Shown here: positions 12,201 through 23,578 of the stretch, piece by piece | How the letters are laid out: every line of letters begins with the position of its first letter | How positions within the stretch are numbered: the stretch's first letter is position 1 | Assembly (NCBI GenBank): GCA_040954595.2 | Contig: CM082596.2 | Location: forward strand, 8,742,001 to 8,806,000 | Length of the DNA stretch: 64,000 nucleotides | DNA from: Balanoglossus misakiensis | Lineage: Eukaryota > Hemichordata | Reading direction: 5' to 3' | Notes under the pieces: generated by a model | Database searches by the model: none | What the model was told of the DNA's origin: nothing | What the model saw: the letters and a program-made list of their open reading frames with translations, nothing else | Position numbers and translations under genes: made by a program

Positions 12201-15200
12201 GTGTCGTTGAATGTTGATTCTCTATATATCCACATGTACATGTAGAATAACATAACCGGTGTCTTGTATCAAACATAATTAATGGAAAAGGGCAGCGAGA
12301 GAGACTTTGTCCCTTTAACTGCCCTATGACTGTCTGAATAATGGATCCTATCAGACACACATGCTGTTAGGAACCCTAACCACTGCGCTGCCTACCTTGT
12401 TCTGTAACAGGCAGAGCCACCACCATCGGTGTACTTTCCATAAATTGGGACTTTCGGTTGGGATCAGAGTAATCACTCAATCTCTCTCCAACCGCATGTT
12501 GTTGCTCCTCCATTTGTACTTTGATGGCTTCTTTGCGACTGTTCTGTAAGAAAAGTTGAACAAGTACAGTTTTTAAGAATTGGTCGATACTAGTATTGAA
12601 AATAATTAATATTTGGTGCCTATAGAATGTTTATAAGTGTTTAGTGATGTGTCCTGAACTGTACAACTGTAATCACATACATGGTTGTACCATAGAAATT
12701 GTCAAAGCATATCAGTTTATTTGAGGATAATGTTGATCACTTTTCTACTGTATGTTCTACTTCCCCAGCATTATTTATACTCTGAACCCTTTCACTCCCA
12801 TTTCTGTGCATACAGAGGTCCATCATTGCCATTGGGAACAATGGAGCTGTACCAAACCATTGTGGTGAAAGGGTTTAAATGTGTATTATATCCGGTGGAG
12901 TGAAACATCTCCATTTCTGAACTCCTGTTGAATCACAAAATTGTGACGGAGTTTATACTGCTTACAGCCACAACTGAACACAGATGTAAACAGAATTTGA
13001 AAACAAGAAACAGCAGGTGTGTGTTGTAGTCGCTGCACAGCAGACCTAATTCCTAGTACAAGAATTCTGGCTGCTTTAAATAGGTTTTCACTTTGCATAA
13101 AACTCATCAAACTTTTTTCACATTTTGTTAGTTTTTCTGTTAAAAAGTTTCACCCATCATCACTTTAGCTTATGAACTCCCATTTCTTAAACATGGCAAA
13201 AATCGGCCATCTTGAAATTGTGTCGACCATATGAGATTTTCATCATTCACTTTGGTAGCTTAAAACCTATTTAAGGTAGGGAGAATTATCATTTATTCAG
13301 TGAAATACATGTAAAAGTTAGCATACCCTTTTCCTCTTGTCTGAGAATATATGCATCAGACGTTCGGCCATAAAAAAGAAATAAATCCCCAACAGGACAA
13401 CTAGGCCTCTCAACACTACATCTGGTGGTCCACTCTTGCCATGGTTGTCTCCAGGCTCATCACCATGGCTACCGTGACTGTCAGTTTCTTCATGGGCATG
13501 CAATCCAAAAGACTGGCAAAATGAACAGAACAGCTGTTTTATTTCATTGTCTCTCTCTAAAAGTTCAGATTATTATTCATTGATGTTGGTAGTAAAACAG
13601 AACTGATATTTTTTATCTGTGATAAGTAACTGAGATAAAACAGTCTGTTAAAAGCATGTTGAAATAAATACTTTCAGTGTACTTTCATTCACTGTGCTCA
13701 TGGTTTTTTTTAAAATAAAGTTTGGATCAAGACCCGCAGATAACAAAAAATTTATATCAATTTGATATATAATTACAGGAAAAAACATGTGAAAATAATA
13801 ACAATGTTGACAGCAAAAAATGAGGCATTCAATGGGTTAAATCTATGATTTCATAACAAATTAAGAAGAGAATAAACAATAGACACAGATAGTGACTGTG
13901 AATGCATGAAACAACACAATATCATGATGACAAATATCCAAACAGACCATTGACAATGCATTCACAATTTCACCAAGATATTCATACTACATTCAGTGAC
14001 AACATTTAGAGCATGCGAGATGACATTTATGTTGTACCATTACAGCCCCAACAGCTGTCACTTTTACCAAGACCATGTTTTTAATTAAAAACATATTTCA
14101 ATTTTCTCCTCTTTACAATGGGCAGTTGAATAAATGGGTGTGGCACCCATTTATTAAACTTGTTAATATTTAAGTGTACTACCACAATCAGCTGTTGATA
14201 ATATGTTTGTGTATTCACAAGTAAACTCACTTAAAAGGTCCAGTTCAAAAGTAAAATCACGAAAATAATTTTAGAAATTGGCAGTTATTGTGGCTTTAAC
14301 CAACACTGTTTACACAGTCAATCAAACAACTTGACAATTTGAGAAAAGATGTTCAAAGATAATTACTTACATGAGGTATGAGATGCAAGACAGCATCGCC
14401 CGCTAGAGTCCCTACTGCTAGGGCCACCAGAAATGTTAACAGTTGTTTGTAAAATTCCGGGAATTTTTTGAATGCTGGCACGGTCAGTATTCCAATCAAC
14501 GAGACGAGACTAATGATTGTAATTGACAGGAAACCGTAACCCCAAACTGTAACAAATTGAAAAAGAAACAAATTACAATCCAGTCATAGCTGCCAGCTGA
14601 AGTGCGCCCTCTATAACATGGACAGTTGCCAAATGAAGTGCGCCCTCTAAGGGGCATCAGTTGATCACTGCACCTTCTACAAACAGGAGGAAACTGAGGT
14701 CAAGTTGAGGAATGCAAAGATCCATCCTTTCTGCACACATTCATATGTGTATGAAAAATTCTCCCACTTAAAGATTCTTCACCGGTGTTATGAGATACTT
14801 TGAAGTCAGACACTGTACAAGTGAATTATTACATCCGTTAAACATACTGACCAAAATACACTTTTGAATGCACACTGCAAAGGTGCAGGTAGTTATCGTG
14901 GCACTGCAGTGTAAAAATGTATTCCAAGCCTATCAGTGTAAAAATAGATTTTCACAGAAGAGAACTTTTCCAATGCAGACACTGTGCATATGTGAAAAAA
15001 TATGCAAATCAAATGCATTCTTCAGCCATTATATTATCAATGATGGTGGTGATGATGATGATGATGATGATACAAACCTTGCGCAGGAGTACTTTGCAAA
15101 CTTGGCAATGTTTCATCTTTCTCTTCATCCTTATGATCATCGTCAACATGTTGACAAACTTTACTATCAAGTTGATGAATAAGCAAGGGGCAGACGTGAT

Positions 15201-18200
15201 ACAATCCTTCTTCATCCAGTCCAAATTTAGACCCCACTTGTCTACCATACATGGCAAGATAACTCTCTGATGTAATACACTGCAATTCAAAGAAACAGAC
15301 ATTTAAAATCAACTACTTCCATTCCGCTTGCATGATATGAGAGTAAAAATCTTGCCAAAATGAATAAATGGTAGAGAACGATTATTCATTTTGGTGAGTT
15401 TTTTCACTCTAGTGTCTACAAGTGGGATGGAAGTTGTGTGTGGTCGAATGTTGATTCAATATATATCCATGTTTACATTAACATAAACGGTGTCTTGATT
15501 AAAACATAATTAATGGGAAAAGGGCAGCGAGAGAGAGACTTTGTCCCTTTAACATATCACAGTGTGCAAATTTGTAATAGGATACAGTCATACCAAACAG
15601 GGGTTCAATAATACGCACAGCTCAAGTTTTTCATGTGGACAGACATACCGGTACAAAATGGGACCTAAAAATTTGTTGTTTAATTGAAGTATACCAGGTA
15701 TCCCAGCCCACAACATTTAAGATTATTGTATGCCAATGTGCTGCTGTGTTGGCAAAATACAAATGTATTGGTCACAGTCGAGTAAATTACTTTTTAATTA
15801 GGTGATTAATAATGCCACCTAATGCTGCGTTGGCAAAAGAGATTATTCATGTTCACCTTTAGGCTAAAAAAAACATCACCAGCTGAAATTTGCTGGAACA
15901 CGCTTCAGGTATGAGTATTAAATGAAACTCAAATTATTTTGTGTTTAGGGATTTTACACGAAAAAAATTGCCATCTTCAAGTTCCAGAATGTCACTGATT
16001 AGATGTACGGTCAGTTCCAAGGGACACTACAGTTCAAACATGCATTGCTGGGTCACAGCCAATGCATCTGCAATCAAAGCTTCAGTATACATGCATGGTC
16101 ACATTGCTTTGCAATCCTCACTATTATTAACATGATTACCAAAATAGGCACCAAAATACTTTCACATTTCATTATTCTTAAACATGTCATCAAATATCCT
16201 AATTGTTCCAAAAATATGTATCGATTGGACTTGTTTTGGGAGCATTGTGTTAGCAGCTGATCATGCATACCAACAGGTTCATTTTTGCTAACTTCATCCT
16301 GCATATTTTAATCTACACTGTGTGCTTTTTTGTACAGAATCTGTCGGATCTTGAACTAACACATGACTTAGACAGTCTGTATTTCACAATTCTCATCTTT
16401 ACAGCAACCTCAGTCAGGCTATCCCAAATTGGACTCATTCTATCCGCTGGTGTCATCCATATTTCCATATACGGATCTCCTTTTCACAATTATCTTTCAC
16501 ACGCTCCTTTACAGATGCAATGGTCTGTGACTATAAATGTCTTTTATGCAGACATGGATGTAGTAGTTTAATTGAAAACACAAGGACTTACCAAGATCTC
16601 TCATGGTACAAAACATTTGAGAATTCACAGAACAAGAAAGATGATGACTTTATTCATTTTGAAACCACCATCGCAGCTATTTTCTGATTCATCTTAAATT
16701 TAGACAGAATAAATAAATACAAAATAGTGTGATCAATCATATTAATTAAAATGAAAGATGGTGATAACAATATACGTATTATTCTAAACCTAGTGCCATA
16801 ACCTATGACATTCAATATGTTCCCATATGGACATAGACCCAATTCAGATAACATGTTTTAATGCGCCTGCGACGCACAGACTAACAAAAGCATTCTATTT
16901 TTGCCTAATGTGCCAATTCATTATATAATTTAATCACAATTACGTCAAATTCTCATCTGCTTTGTTTCATGGGACAGCTCTTCATTCCTCTAAGTCTGTG
17001 AACACAGTTCATCCTTGGTGGATCGAATAATATGATGGTAGCAAATTGATCTTGTTCAAAGTCACTCATTCTGACCTTTCATATATCCAGATCAGGGGTC
17101 CAAAAGCACTTGAAATTGACATGGGTACAAGTCAAATGTGGACATTAGGCAGTCACCAGTCACAAATATTTATGAATCATGAAAAACTCTTGTAACACAA
17201 AATTTGACTGAAAGATTTTGTTAGGGGTTAATTTAGTTTACAATGCTAATATTCTCTGCTTTGCAACACAGAGAAAATACAAAGTAATTTCTTCACTATG
17301 ATGAGGCATTTTTTGTTCATTGTTGAAATTAGGCCTTGCTTTCAAGTCAACACAATACAGTGTATATTATTAATTTAGCACAAAGTAGGGAATTCATATA
17401 GACTCTGCTAGGAATATCGCCATATTTCATTGGAAAGATAGTAATTATTGCGCACCTTTGGGAAAACGGTGTCGTGGAGGCGTGCCATTATCACAAATGA
17501 TATCTGAATTATTAATAGCATGTCCCACAAATACCCTTTAGACAGTGAGCAATGCGTCATTCAAAACTGAGTCAGTTTTTGATCATTTTTTACCTACAGG
17601 CATGAAAAAAATGATGACTGGCAAAAAATTACTAGCGAAATATAAACATTTCAATTTAATAAAACACAACTAAAAAGTAATATTCTGTGTGAAAACATCA
17701 GATTCTTGTGGACTTGGTCACCTTTCGCATACAGGAAATGTATTAGGGAGCATTCGTTTTTTACAGGGAGGGGGGGGGGGCCGGTGGAAATCAGGGGGGG
17801 GGGTTTACTTTTACAAAGCAGTTTTTAGGGGGGGACAAATTTTATAATCAAGGGATTATTATATAGGGACTGAAAGGGGGGGGGGACTTGAAAACTTTGA
17901 CGGCTAAATATTTATTTTGAGTCCACCCCCTCCCACACCCACCCCCTCCATTCATCAACACCTTTCAATCATTGACTGGTTTATCTAGTGTCCCAGGTCA
18001 GGGGACTTGCCCCCACCCCATGATAACTTTGAGCGGCGACGTTAATTTGCTTTTGCTGGGTTCATTAAAATGCAGCTTTGAGCTCTGTATTTTATAAAAT
18101 TTTCTTACGTGGGAGGGGGACACCCCCTCCCAAACCCACCCCCTTCAATTCTCGGTTTACAATGTCTCCCAACACAGAATACAAATACTTAAAAAATAAA

Positions 18201-21200
18201 AACAATGTTCAGTTTTAATACCCACTGATGAGGGGAAATATCGGTTTCAAATTCTTTTCATGGGAGCGCTGTGTCCATGATAAGTTTAATCCGGTGGATA
18301 AACTTTTTTTTTTTTTTGGGGGGGGGGGGGGTCACATTTTAGAAAAGTAATTTCCAGGGGGGGTTGCCTTTTACATTTAGTCGGCGACTCAAATTCCACC
18401 GCCCCCCCCCTCCCTGTAAAAAACGAATGCTCCCTCCCTTACCAGTCTGAAAACATAGACTATTATTTCAGAATATCTAAAACATTTGTTGTTACCTCTA
18501 CTTATCATTAGAAAAGTGGTCTGAAAACATAGACTATTATTTCAGAATATCTAAAACATTTGTTGTTACCTCTACTTATCATTAGAAAAGTGGCCAATTT
18601 TTTAACAAAAAATCTAAATAAATGTTAAGGATTGTGTAGATGATAAAAATTGGACCAATCTGGTATAACATTTTGGAAAGAGAAAAGGGACCAATGTAAA
18701 CAAAGAAATAAATTAAGTTGCAGGTGTGTTCACAGGCAAATGTCTCATGTTATGTGTCAGGATTTGTCAGGGTATGTGTCAGGGTATATCTCATGGTATG
18801 TGTCAGGGTATATCTCATGATATGTGTCAGGGTATATCTCATGGTATGTGTCAGGGTACATATGGTGCGTCACTCTGGGTACATTACACATTTAAATTTG
18901 CCACCTGTTGTATAGGGTGTTTGCATCAGAAGATTGGGACAGCTTGCAGATTCAAAATTTCTCACAGTAACACTTGGCAGGTTAACATTCTCATTAGAAA
19001 CCCCAGTTATTCTCCCAGCACTAGGGGAAGGGGAAGACGACAAGTACCTGGTACTCAAAAAAAGAGTGAATCAGACTTTAAAAATGTAGCTGTGCCCATA
19101 TGCAGTCGTTCAGACTTGTTATCTGTGCAAACAAAAGTTTAAACTAGGTCACAGTTTAAACAATTCTTAGGACAGGGAGGAAGAGGTCCACGTACATGTA
19201 CATTGTATTAGGGGCAGAGGGGAGGAGAGAGAGGGGATAATTCTTCTTTTCTGTCAAGCTGATAAAAACAGTTACATGATTTGACAGTTTGGCTAATCAG
19301 TGTATACATTGCAGAACATCTGTTGTTTGTACAGCCAATGTCCTATTTTTAAATAATATCAGTGTGTGCACAGGATGCTTTTATTGATAAGAAGTTATTA
19401 TTTGGGTCTTTGATTAGTGAAAGATACAAATATTCAACATGAAAGCTGACCCAAATAAATTTTCTCTCCAAGCATTACGAACTAGAACTACAATATTGCG
19501 TGTTTTTATCTGTAAGCCAGGAAGACTGCATGTAAATTATTTGATAATTAAAACCATAACTTGATTATTATATTGTAGAATGAAAGAAGTTTTTGGACAG
19601 AATAAATGTTTGAGCTTTGTATGAAACACTGAACTGATAAAGACACTTGTGTGACTGTCACTTTACCCTTTGATAATGATAATAAGACCTATGAATTAAG
19701 GACACCGATTTTGATTTTAAAAAAATTAAATTCCAACTTATATAGAAATGCCCTAAGTGTCTCAAAGTTCACTCATGATAACCACTGTGAAATATTGCAT
19801 GCCTGTACAACTTCAACACAATATGCTTATTTATATAAGAGAGATAAACACAATATGGATATTTACAGTGATAAAATGTGCATTGTGTCAGGTATCACAC
19901 AGTTTCTTGGTAAAGCGAAGTCCAGTGTACCCTCGGCCAATAGGATATGCCACTGCCAGCCAGCCAGACTATGCCCGACACAAATATGATGCAACACAAA
20001 ATTGTTAAATTTGTTGACAAGTAAAAAATTACAAGTTGATTGTACCTATGTACAGTTTGTCTAGTTCCCCGATTGTTCCATAAAATATTAGGTACGCTAC
20101 ACTGTATGTACCGATATATTAATGGCTGCTATTCATCAAATGTTCTGATTTGAAAATTTAAATTTCTAAATTTGTGAGGTTATTCAATATTTGAAAAATT
20201 ATGACAACATTAATCATCAAAATAAAATAAAACATCAAAATAGCCATCACTGGTTGTGTTTGTTTTTTTCCTTTTTATATGTAATTGTCTTGAATTTTGT
20301 TTCATGACTCTAAGGCCTAATGCGCACAACTTGTCCAAATTCTGGACAAGATACAAGCATTCAACAGGTCACTCAATACATTCCTCGATCCTCAATTTGT
20401 TGTGTTTGATATTTCCTGCCAGTCATGCTACATGTACCTTCTTTGCATGTGCACATTACAAGCATCATGTGCACATAACATACATGAACTAACAAAATAC
20501 CCCATGAATTGTCACTTGTGGCCCAGTGCAGATCATTCACATGTGCTTCTTTCAATATGGCATTTTTCTTACTCTTTCACACCTTTACACACAAAATATG
20601 GCTAATCAGTGTAAGCAAAATACGCAAATGTGGAATTAATAAATTGAAAATCACAAACATCATGCAATTAATTTGACATAATAACTGATAAAAGACTCAA
20701 AGTTCTTGATTATAAAGCCATGGTTGACAAATAAATACTATTGATAATTGTACCAAATAATTCTACACTGATACCTCCATACATTCTTTGCAGTTCAAAT
20801 TACAGGTGAGGTATCTCCTTCAGGAACAACCACGACTGGAATGTATGGCTCTCATACCCATCCATTACTCAAGCATTAAATATGTATATCATGACCTTTG
20901 ACTAATTATATTTCTAAATCCACTGACAATTACATGTATTAACTTAGTTGACATTTACAGCATTAATTATGTATTCTTATCTCTGCACTATGAAGAATTA
21001 ATAAAAGATGAGTTGAATGGTGACACACTTCAGTGCCTGTTATCCTTTGTTATTTCCCATGGTATTCACAAATAATCTCTTCTTGCAACAGTGTGTTGGT
21101 GGTTGCCAATAAAACAATTATTCTCTGTATCAAGTTTGAATTTTTAATGCTTACGTTTCTGTCATTCAAATAAACTGCAGAAATTTCAACTGTCACTGTA

Positions 21201-23039
21201 CATAGACATACATGTAGAATGATGAAATTCTGGTACCACAAGAAAAATTCATATATTACACTCACAATGTGAAGGGTCGGCAGTGGCACCGTATAACTAT
21301 ACGTAGACTTCAGTTTTGTCCCTTCTTTTCACACTCTTACTATAAACTACATCTTTCCCTGATTTCTGACAGCCTATGTTCGGCGCCATCTTGTCCGTAG
21401 TTAGGACAGCAACACACTGCTGTATGGTATTGACTGTATACAATTTTTCGTAACCAAAGTCTGGTTTGGCACATGTGCATAAGACGAAAGTCGTCCTTTA
21501 ATACTAGTGAGGGGGAATGAAAAATCCTAAGAACATGAACACTTTGCAATCAAACTTAAAATCTTGCAGCTTAGTGTACAACATAAATTGTTGACATATT
21601 TGAATGTTAAAATGAAGTCTTGCTTGCATAAAACTTTCTCTAAACCACATATATCTGCATACAATTCTGAGCATAGAGGGTATTAAGTTCAGTGGAGATA
21701 TTAGGGTCATTTACAAAAAAAAAATCAAATTTACAAGCTTGTTTTCCCAGCAGAACGTACAATGCACTTTTGCATCAAATCCCTTTTGCCACTCAGTGTC
21801 AGTCATCAAATTTACACTTTCTCTGTGGATTTTGATTAGCTTTTTTGAAAATATTTAGTGGAGTGAGGTGAAGCATGAACCTTTGGCAGTTCCAAATGTA
21901 AACCTGTAGAAAAAATGGTCTCATGTAACTGCAACAATATTTAGGACATACGTTTTAGGAGAAATTATTATATAAAATTATTTTTTTAAACGATATATTA
22001 TATCCAGCGTGCGAAATTCACGCTAACCCGGTTATATCATGAGGTTCATTTCTTTTAGTCTCCATTGCTCTAGAGAACAGGAAACTAAATGAATTTGATG
22101 ATGAATTTTGTCACATTCACTTCAATTATTTACGTGGTAACCAATTTGACCAATTCTGGGGGGAAAAGTTGACCGAAGACCTGAAAATCTCTATATGTGC
22201 AAAATTAGACCCGTCATGGGTCTTAAATTTCAACTTACACTCTCATGAATGCCATCAGGCACCTCGTCGCCTTGGTGACTGTCATCTCCCAAATGATCCT
22301 CATCTCCATGGAGACCATCATCATGATCATCTTCTGTAGGATATGATGTCACAGTCTCCCATACCTCATCAAGTTCTCTGACTAGTCTGTCATTCTGAGC
22401 ATTTATCCCCTTGTCAATTTTGGTATTCGCTGATGGGTATTTTTTCTCCAATATTCCACTTGCCAACCTACCCGTCTGTTTTCTCTCGAATTGTAAGTTT
22501 CTGAGGCGTGAGTTGCTTGAACGTTTTATAAACTTTCTCGGTGTCTGCACAGTGTTTTTAAAGTTTCTCTCGTGTTTTTCAACTCTATGTTCGACGGCAC
22601 CTGGAGCGCTGTCACCCTGAAACGACGGGTCTTGCTCTCGTGAAGGGTCGCTAAGACTTCGGGCGGCCCGTTTGTCTTCATGACCGTGGTCGTCGCTTCC
22701 GAGTGTTTCATGGTCATCGTGGTCGTGCTCGTCTCCTTCACCGAGGAGGCCGACGTGCGCCAGTAGCTTCTCGAAACCGCCTTTGTCAATAAGCCCGTCG
22801 GGTGTGCCGTACTTGTCGAACAGATCTCGAAGGCATTCTCCCTCAAAAGTTTTTGCGTTTACATCGTCGGCACCGGTCGGATGTGCGGTGCCCAGAAGAG
22901 GTGTCAGAGGAGGTGGGAAGTCGGTCGAATTCGAAGTTGTTGGAGAGCGAGACGATCTTTTCTCGATCTCGTCGCTTTCATGGCAGTGTACATGGACAAC
23001 GAATAAAAAGACACAACAAAGCCAGCCACAGTCAGCCAT
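9128..23039 (-). CDS. SLC39A6/SLC39A10: ZIP zinc transporter, LIV-1 subfamily (ZIP6/ZIP10-like), complete, 8 exons
   Basis: Predicted to move zinc into the cytosol across the plasma membrane. Exons on the minus strand: 23039-22239, 15279-15078, 14546-14371, 13512-13327, 12543-12396, 11500-11105, 9736-9549, 9271-9128. All introns are GT/AG, the phases join, and the total of 2241 nt gives 746 aa, close to vertebrate ZIP6/ZIP10. In order: signal peptide (1-19), His/Asp-rich ectodomain, CPLLIHQ motif, eight membrane segments, a His-rich loop between TM3 and TM4, HNFSDG in TM4 and the LIV-1 signature [15 protein letters not shown] in TM5, which supplies the metal-site residues. The start is chosen because it opens with a signal peptide and has an in-frame TAG two codons upstream. 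ZIP6 and ZIP10 cannot be separated here; a single pre-duplication orthologue is likely. Confidence 0.93.
9340..9417 (+). repeat. Partial TTAA MITE family A
   Basis: Right end only (AGAGAGAGACTTTGTCCCTTTAA), in the last intron of the ZIP gene. Confidence 0.65.
9549..9736 (-). CDS. SLC39A6/SLC39A10: ZIP transporter exon 7: rest of TM5, TM6, TM7
   Basis: Encodes residues 637-699. It completes the signature with [11 protein letters not shown], then gives TM6 ([16 protein letters not shown]) and TM7 ([20 protein letters not shown]). Donor GTGAGT, phase 0. Confidence 0.93.
9766..9858 (+). mobile_element. TTAA MITE family B
   Basis: TTAACCCTTTCGGCACTATG...GGTGAAAGGGTTAA, full length, in ZIP intron 6. 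Confidence 0.8.
9856..10830. mobile_element. MITE family F copy interrupted by a second MITE
   Basis: The 9856-9927 part (CTTGTGCGCATGTGCCAAAT, GGTTACAAAAATTGTA) and the 10613-10830 part (CAAGATGGCGGCGACCATAG) are the two halves of family F, separated by the insertion at 9930-10610. Confidence 0.5.
9930..10610. mobile_element. MITE family G with TA duplication
   Basis: Ends CCGTACTTGCCCGGGTAAGA and complement; TA at 9928-9929 and 10611-10612. Contains long C runs (9967-9983 and about 10530-10552). Confidence 0.65.
11105..11500 (-). CDS. SLC39A6/SLC39A10: ZIP transporter exon 6: His-rich loop, TM4, first half of TM5
   Basis: Encodes residues 505-637. A His-rich stretch ([20 protein letters not shown] and then seven consecutive His) precedes TM4 with [13 protein letters not shown] and the start of TM5 with CHELPHEL. 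These carry the transport-site His, Asp and Glu residues of ZIP proteins. Donor GTAGGT, phase 1. Confidence 0.93.
11949..12318. mobile_element. TTAA MITE family A, full length
   Basis: TTAAAGGGACAAAGTCTCTC...GAGACTTTGTCCCTTTAA, 370 bp, with a central palindrome around GCCAAAATGAATAA. In ZIP intron 5. Confidence 0.8.
12396..12543 (-). CDS. SLC39A6/SLC39A10: ZIP transporter exon 5: cytosolic loop
   Basis: Encodes residues 456-505, a hydrophilic segment ([15 protein letters not shown]...) in the long TM3-TM4 loop. It has no domain signature of its own; it is called from its acceptor (TTACAG), donor (GTAGGC) and the phase 0 to 1 that joins exons 4 and 6. Confidence 0.78.
12783..12878 (+). mobile_element. 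TTAA MITE family B
   Basis: AACCCTTTCACTCCC...GGTGAAAGGGTTTAA; diverged copy in ZIP intron 4. Confidence 0.6.
13327..13512 (-). CDS. SLC39A6/SLC39A10: ZIP transporter exon 4: TM3
   Basis: Encodes residues 394-455: a short His-rich stretch ([19 protein letters not shown]), then TM3 ([19 protein letters not shown]). Phase 0 at both ends; donor GTATGC. Confidence 0.9.
13520..14360. other. ZIP intron 3, nothing recognised
   Basis: AT-rich intron sequence without a clear repeat structure or coding frame. Confidence 0.5.
14371..14546 (-). CDS. SLC39A6/SLC39A10: ZIP transporter exon 3: TM1 and TM2
   Basis: Encodes residues 335-393: [18 protein letters not shown] (TM1) and [20 protein letters not shown] (TM2), ending LIPH, a near-canonical LIV-1 stretch. 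Starts in phase 1, ends in phase 0 at GTAAGT. Confidence 0.93.
15078..15279 (-). CDS. SLC39A6/SLC39A10: ZIP transporter exon 2: CPALL-type ectodomain motif
   Basis: Encodes residues 268-335, starting [12 protein letters not shown] and containing [13 protein letters not shown], the equivalent of the LIV-1 CPALLYQ motif whose cysteines probably pair. The acceptor is TTGCAG and the donor GTTTGT, ending in phase 1. The intron opens directly into a CAT/CAC trinucleotide run. Confidence 0.9.
15316..15552. mobile_element. TTAA MITE family A, left-truncated
   Basis: The central palindrome and right end (AGAGAGACTTTGTCCCTTTAA) are present; the left end is missing. In ZIP intron 1. Confidence 0.7.
15560..17740. 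other. ZIP intron 1, proximal part, no gene recognised
   Basis: AT-rich. Open frames here (for example 16263-16571, plus) lack domain features or splice context. Confidence 0.5.
17746..18434. mobile_element. G/C-run MITE related to Harbinger-type family D
   Basis: Ends GGGAGCATTCGTTTTTTACA and complement. The interior (CATTCATCAACACCTTTCAA, TCTAGTGTCCCAGGTCAGGG) matches 24600-24660 and 61505-61575, but the termini differ. Confidence 0.6.
18445..18592 (+). repeat. Perfect 74-bp tandem duplication
   Basis: GTCTGAAAACATAGACTATT... is repeated exactly at 18445-18518 and 18519-18592, abutting the end of the preceding MITE. Confidence 0.9.
18760..18860 (+). repeat. 24-bp tandem repeat
   Basis: Unit TGTCAGGGTATATCTCATGG plus TATG, about three full copies and partial ones. 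It explains the apparent repetitive open frame here. Confidence 0.85.
18870..21290. other. ZIP intron 1, middle part, no gene recognised
   Basis: AT-rich sequence; no domain-bearing frame or well-formed inverted repeat was found. Confidence 0.45.
21296..21502. repeat. MITE family F copy
   Basis: Shares TTCAGTTTTGTCCCTTCTTT and CGCCATCTTGTCCGTAGTTA; ends GTGCATAAGACGAAAGTCGT. Confidence 0.55.
21510..22230. other. ZIP intron 1, distal part, nothing recognised
   Basis: AT-rich sequence between a MITE and the exon 1 donor. Confidence 0.45.
22239..23039 (-). CDS. SLC39A6/SLC39A10: ZIP transporter exon 1: signal peptide and ectodomain
   Basis: Encodes residues 1-267. The signal peptide is [20 protein letters not shown] conserved LFDKYG...[12 protein letters not shown] block lies near residues 71-98, followed by an Asp/His-rich run (103-122) likely to bind zinc. 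The rest is basic and low in complexity. The donor is GTAAGT and the exon ends in phase 0. It is more CG-rich than its surroundings. Confidence 0.9.
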
Positions 23040-23218
23040 TTCCTAATATAAATAGACTAACACCGTTATATTCTAATCTTGCTCGGTGTCCTCTTGTCAA
23101 CAAACCACTTGCCCAGATGTTCTGTCAGATCCCAGCAGACGACAACTTCACAGCTTCAAATCCACAGCCCAACGCCACATTTTCTCGGCAACTTTTTCTG
23201 ACTAGCAGCACAGACACG

Positions 23219-23437
23219 TGCACGCAGGATTCAACATGGTGTTCGCCGTCTCTTTTCCGCACAACTGGTGATCTTGCACGCCACTTGGTCGACGGGGGTC
23301 GGTCGCACAGCCACCGAAAGAAGCGTTTGCCAGAGCTGGGCAAGTTTTGCAGTCCCTCAAAACTTTCCTTCAATTACAGAGCAGATTTAAATTTCGGTGG
23401 AGGTGTGCCGTGTGAAATTTCCGACGAGCCGTGTGCA
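23219..23437. promoter_or_regulatory. Three metal-response-element cores (TGCRCNC)
   Basis: TGCACGC at 23219-23225 and 23275-23281 on the plus strand, and TGCACAC on the minus strand at 23437-23431, lie just downstream of the presumed start site. TGCRCNC is the MTF-1 core. It is expected by chance about once per kilobase on both strands, so three in 220 bp is suggestive only. Confidence 0.3.
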
Positions 23438-23510
23438 TATTATGTGATGATGGCGACCGTCCTTTTATATTTATGCATGTGACGTCACATGATGACGTTG
23501 CATCCAATCT
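23431..23510 (-). promoter_or_regulatory. Candidate promoter of the ZIP gene (TATA, CRE palindrome, CCAAT)
   Basis: On the minus strand, TATAAAAG lies at 23469-23462. The 16-bp palindrome CATGTGACGTCACATG (23476-23491) contains a full CRE (TGACGTCA, 23480-23487) flanked by CATGTG/CACATG E-boxes. A further TGACGT is at 23493-23498 and an inverted CCAAT at 23504-23508. Spacing predicts initiation near 23435 and a 5' UTR of about 400 nt if unspliced. Order and spacing fit a core promoter; activity is inferred. Confidence 0.6.
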
Positions 23511-23578
23511 CTACTCGTTGGGGGCGTGATCATGAGTGGGAGTATTCGGAAGTTTGCCAATCCCTAAGGCTAATGCAT

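Noticed and set aside
16263-16571. 102-codon hydrophobic frame in the zinc transporter intron
   Set aside because: Apparent membrane-like segments arise from AT-rich codons; no family resemblance or splice context.
18445-18860. Direct repeats considered as a CRISPR-like array
   Set aside because: Units are contiguous or lack unique spacers, and the DNA is eukaryotic.
18726-19142. 138-codon frame with repeating MCQGISHG
   Set aside because: Explained by a 24-bp DNA tandem repeat whose length is a multiple of three.
22802-23482. 226-codon plus-strand frame over the zinc transporter exon 1 and promoter
   Set aside because: It is antisense to a confident exon with a signal peptide, lies in CG-rich DNA where long shadow frames are common, and has no recognisable domain.
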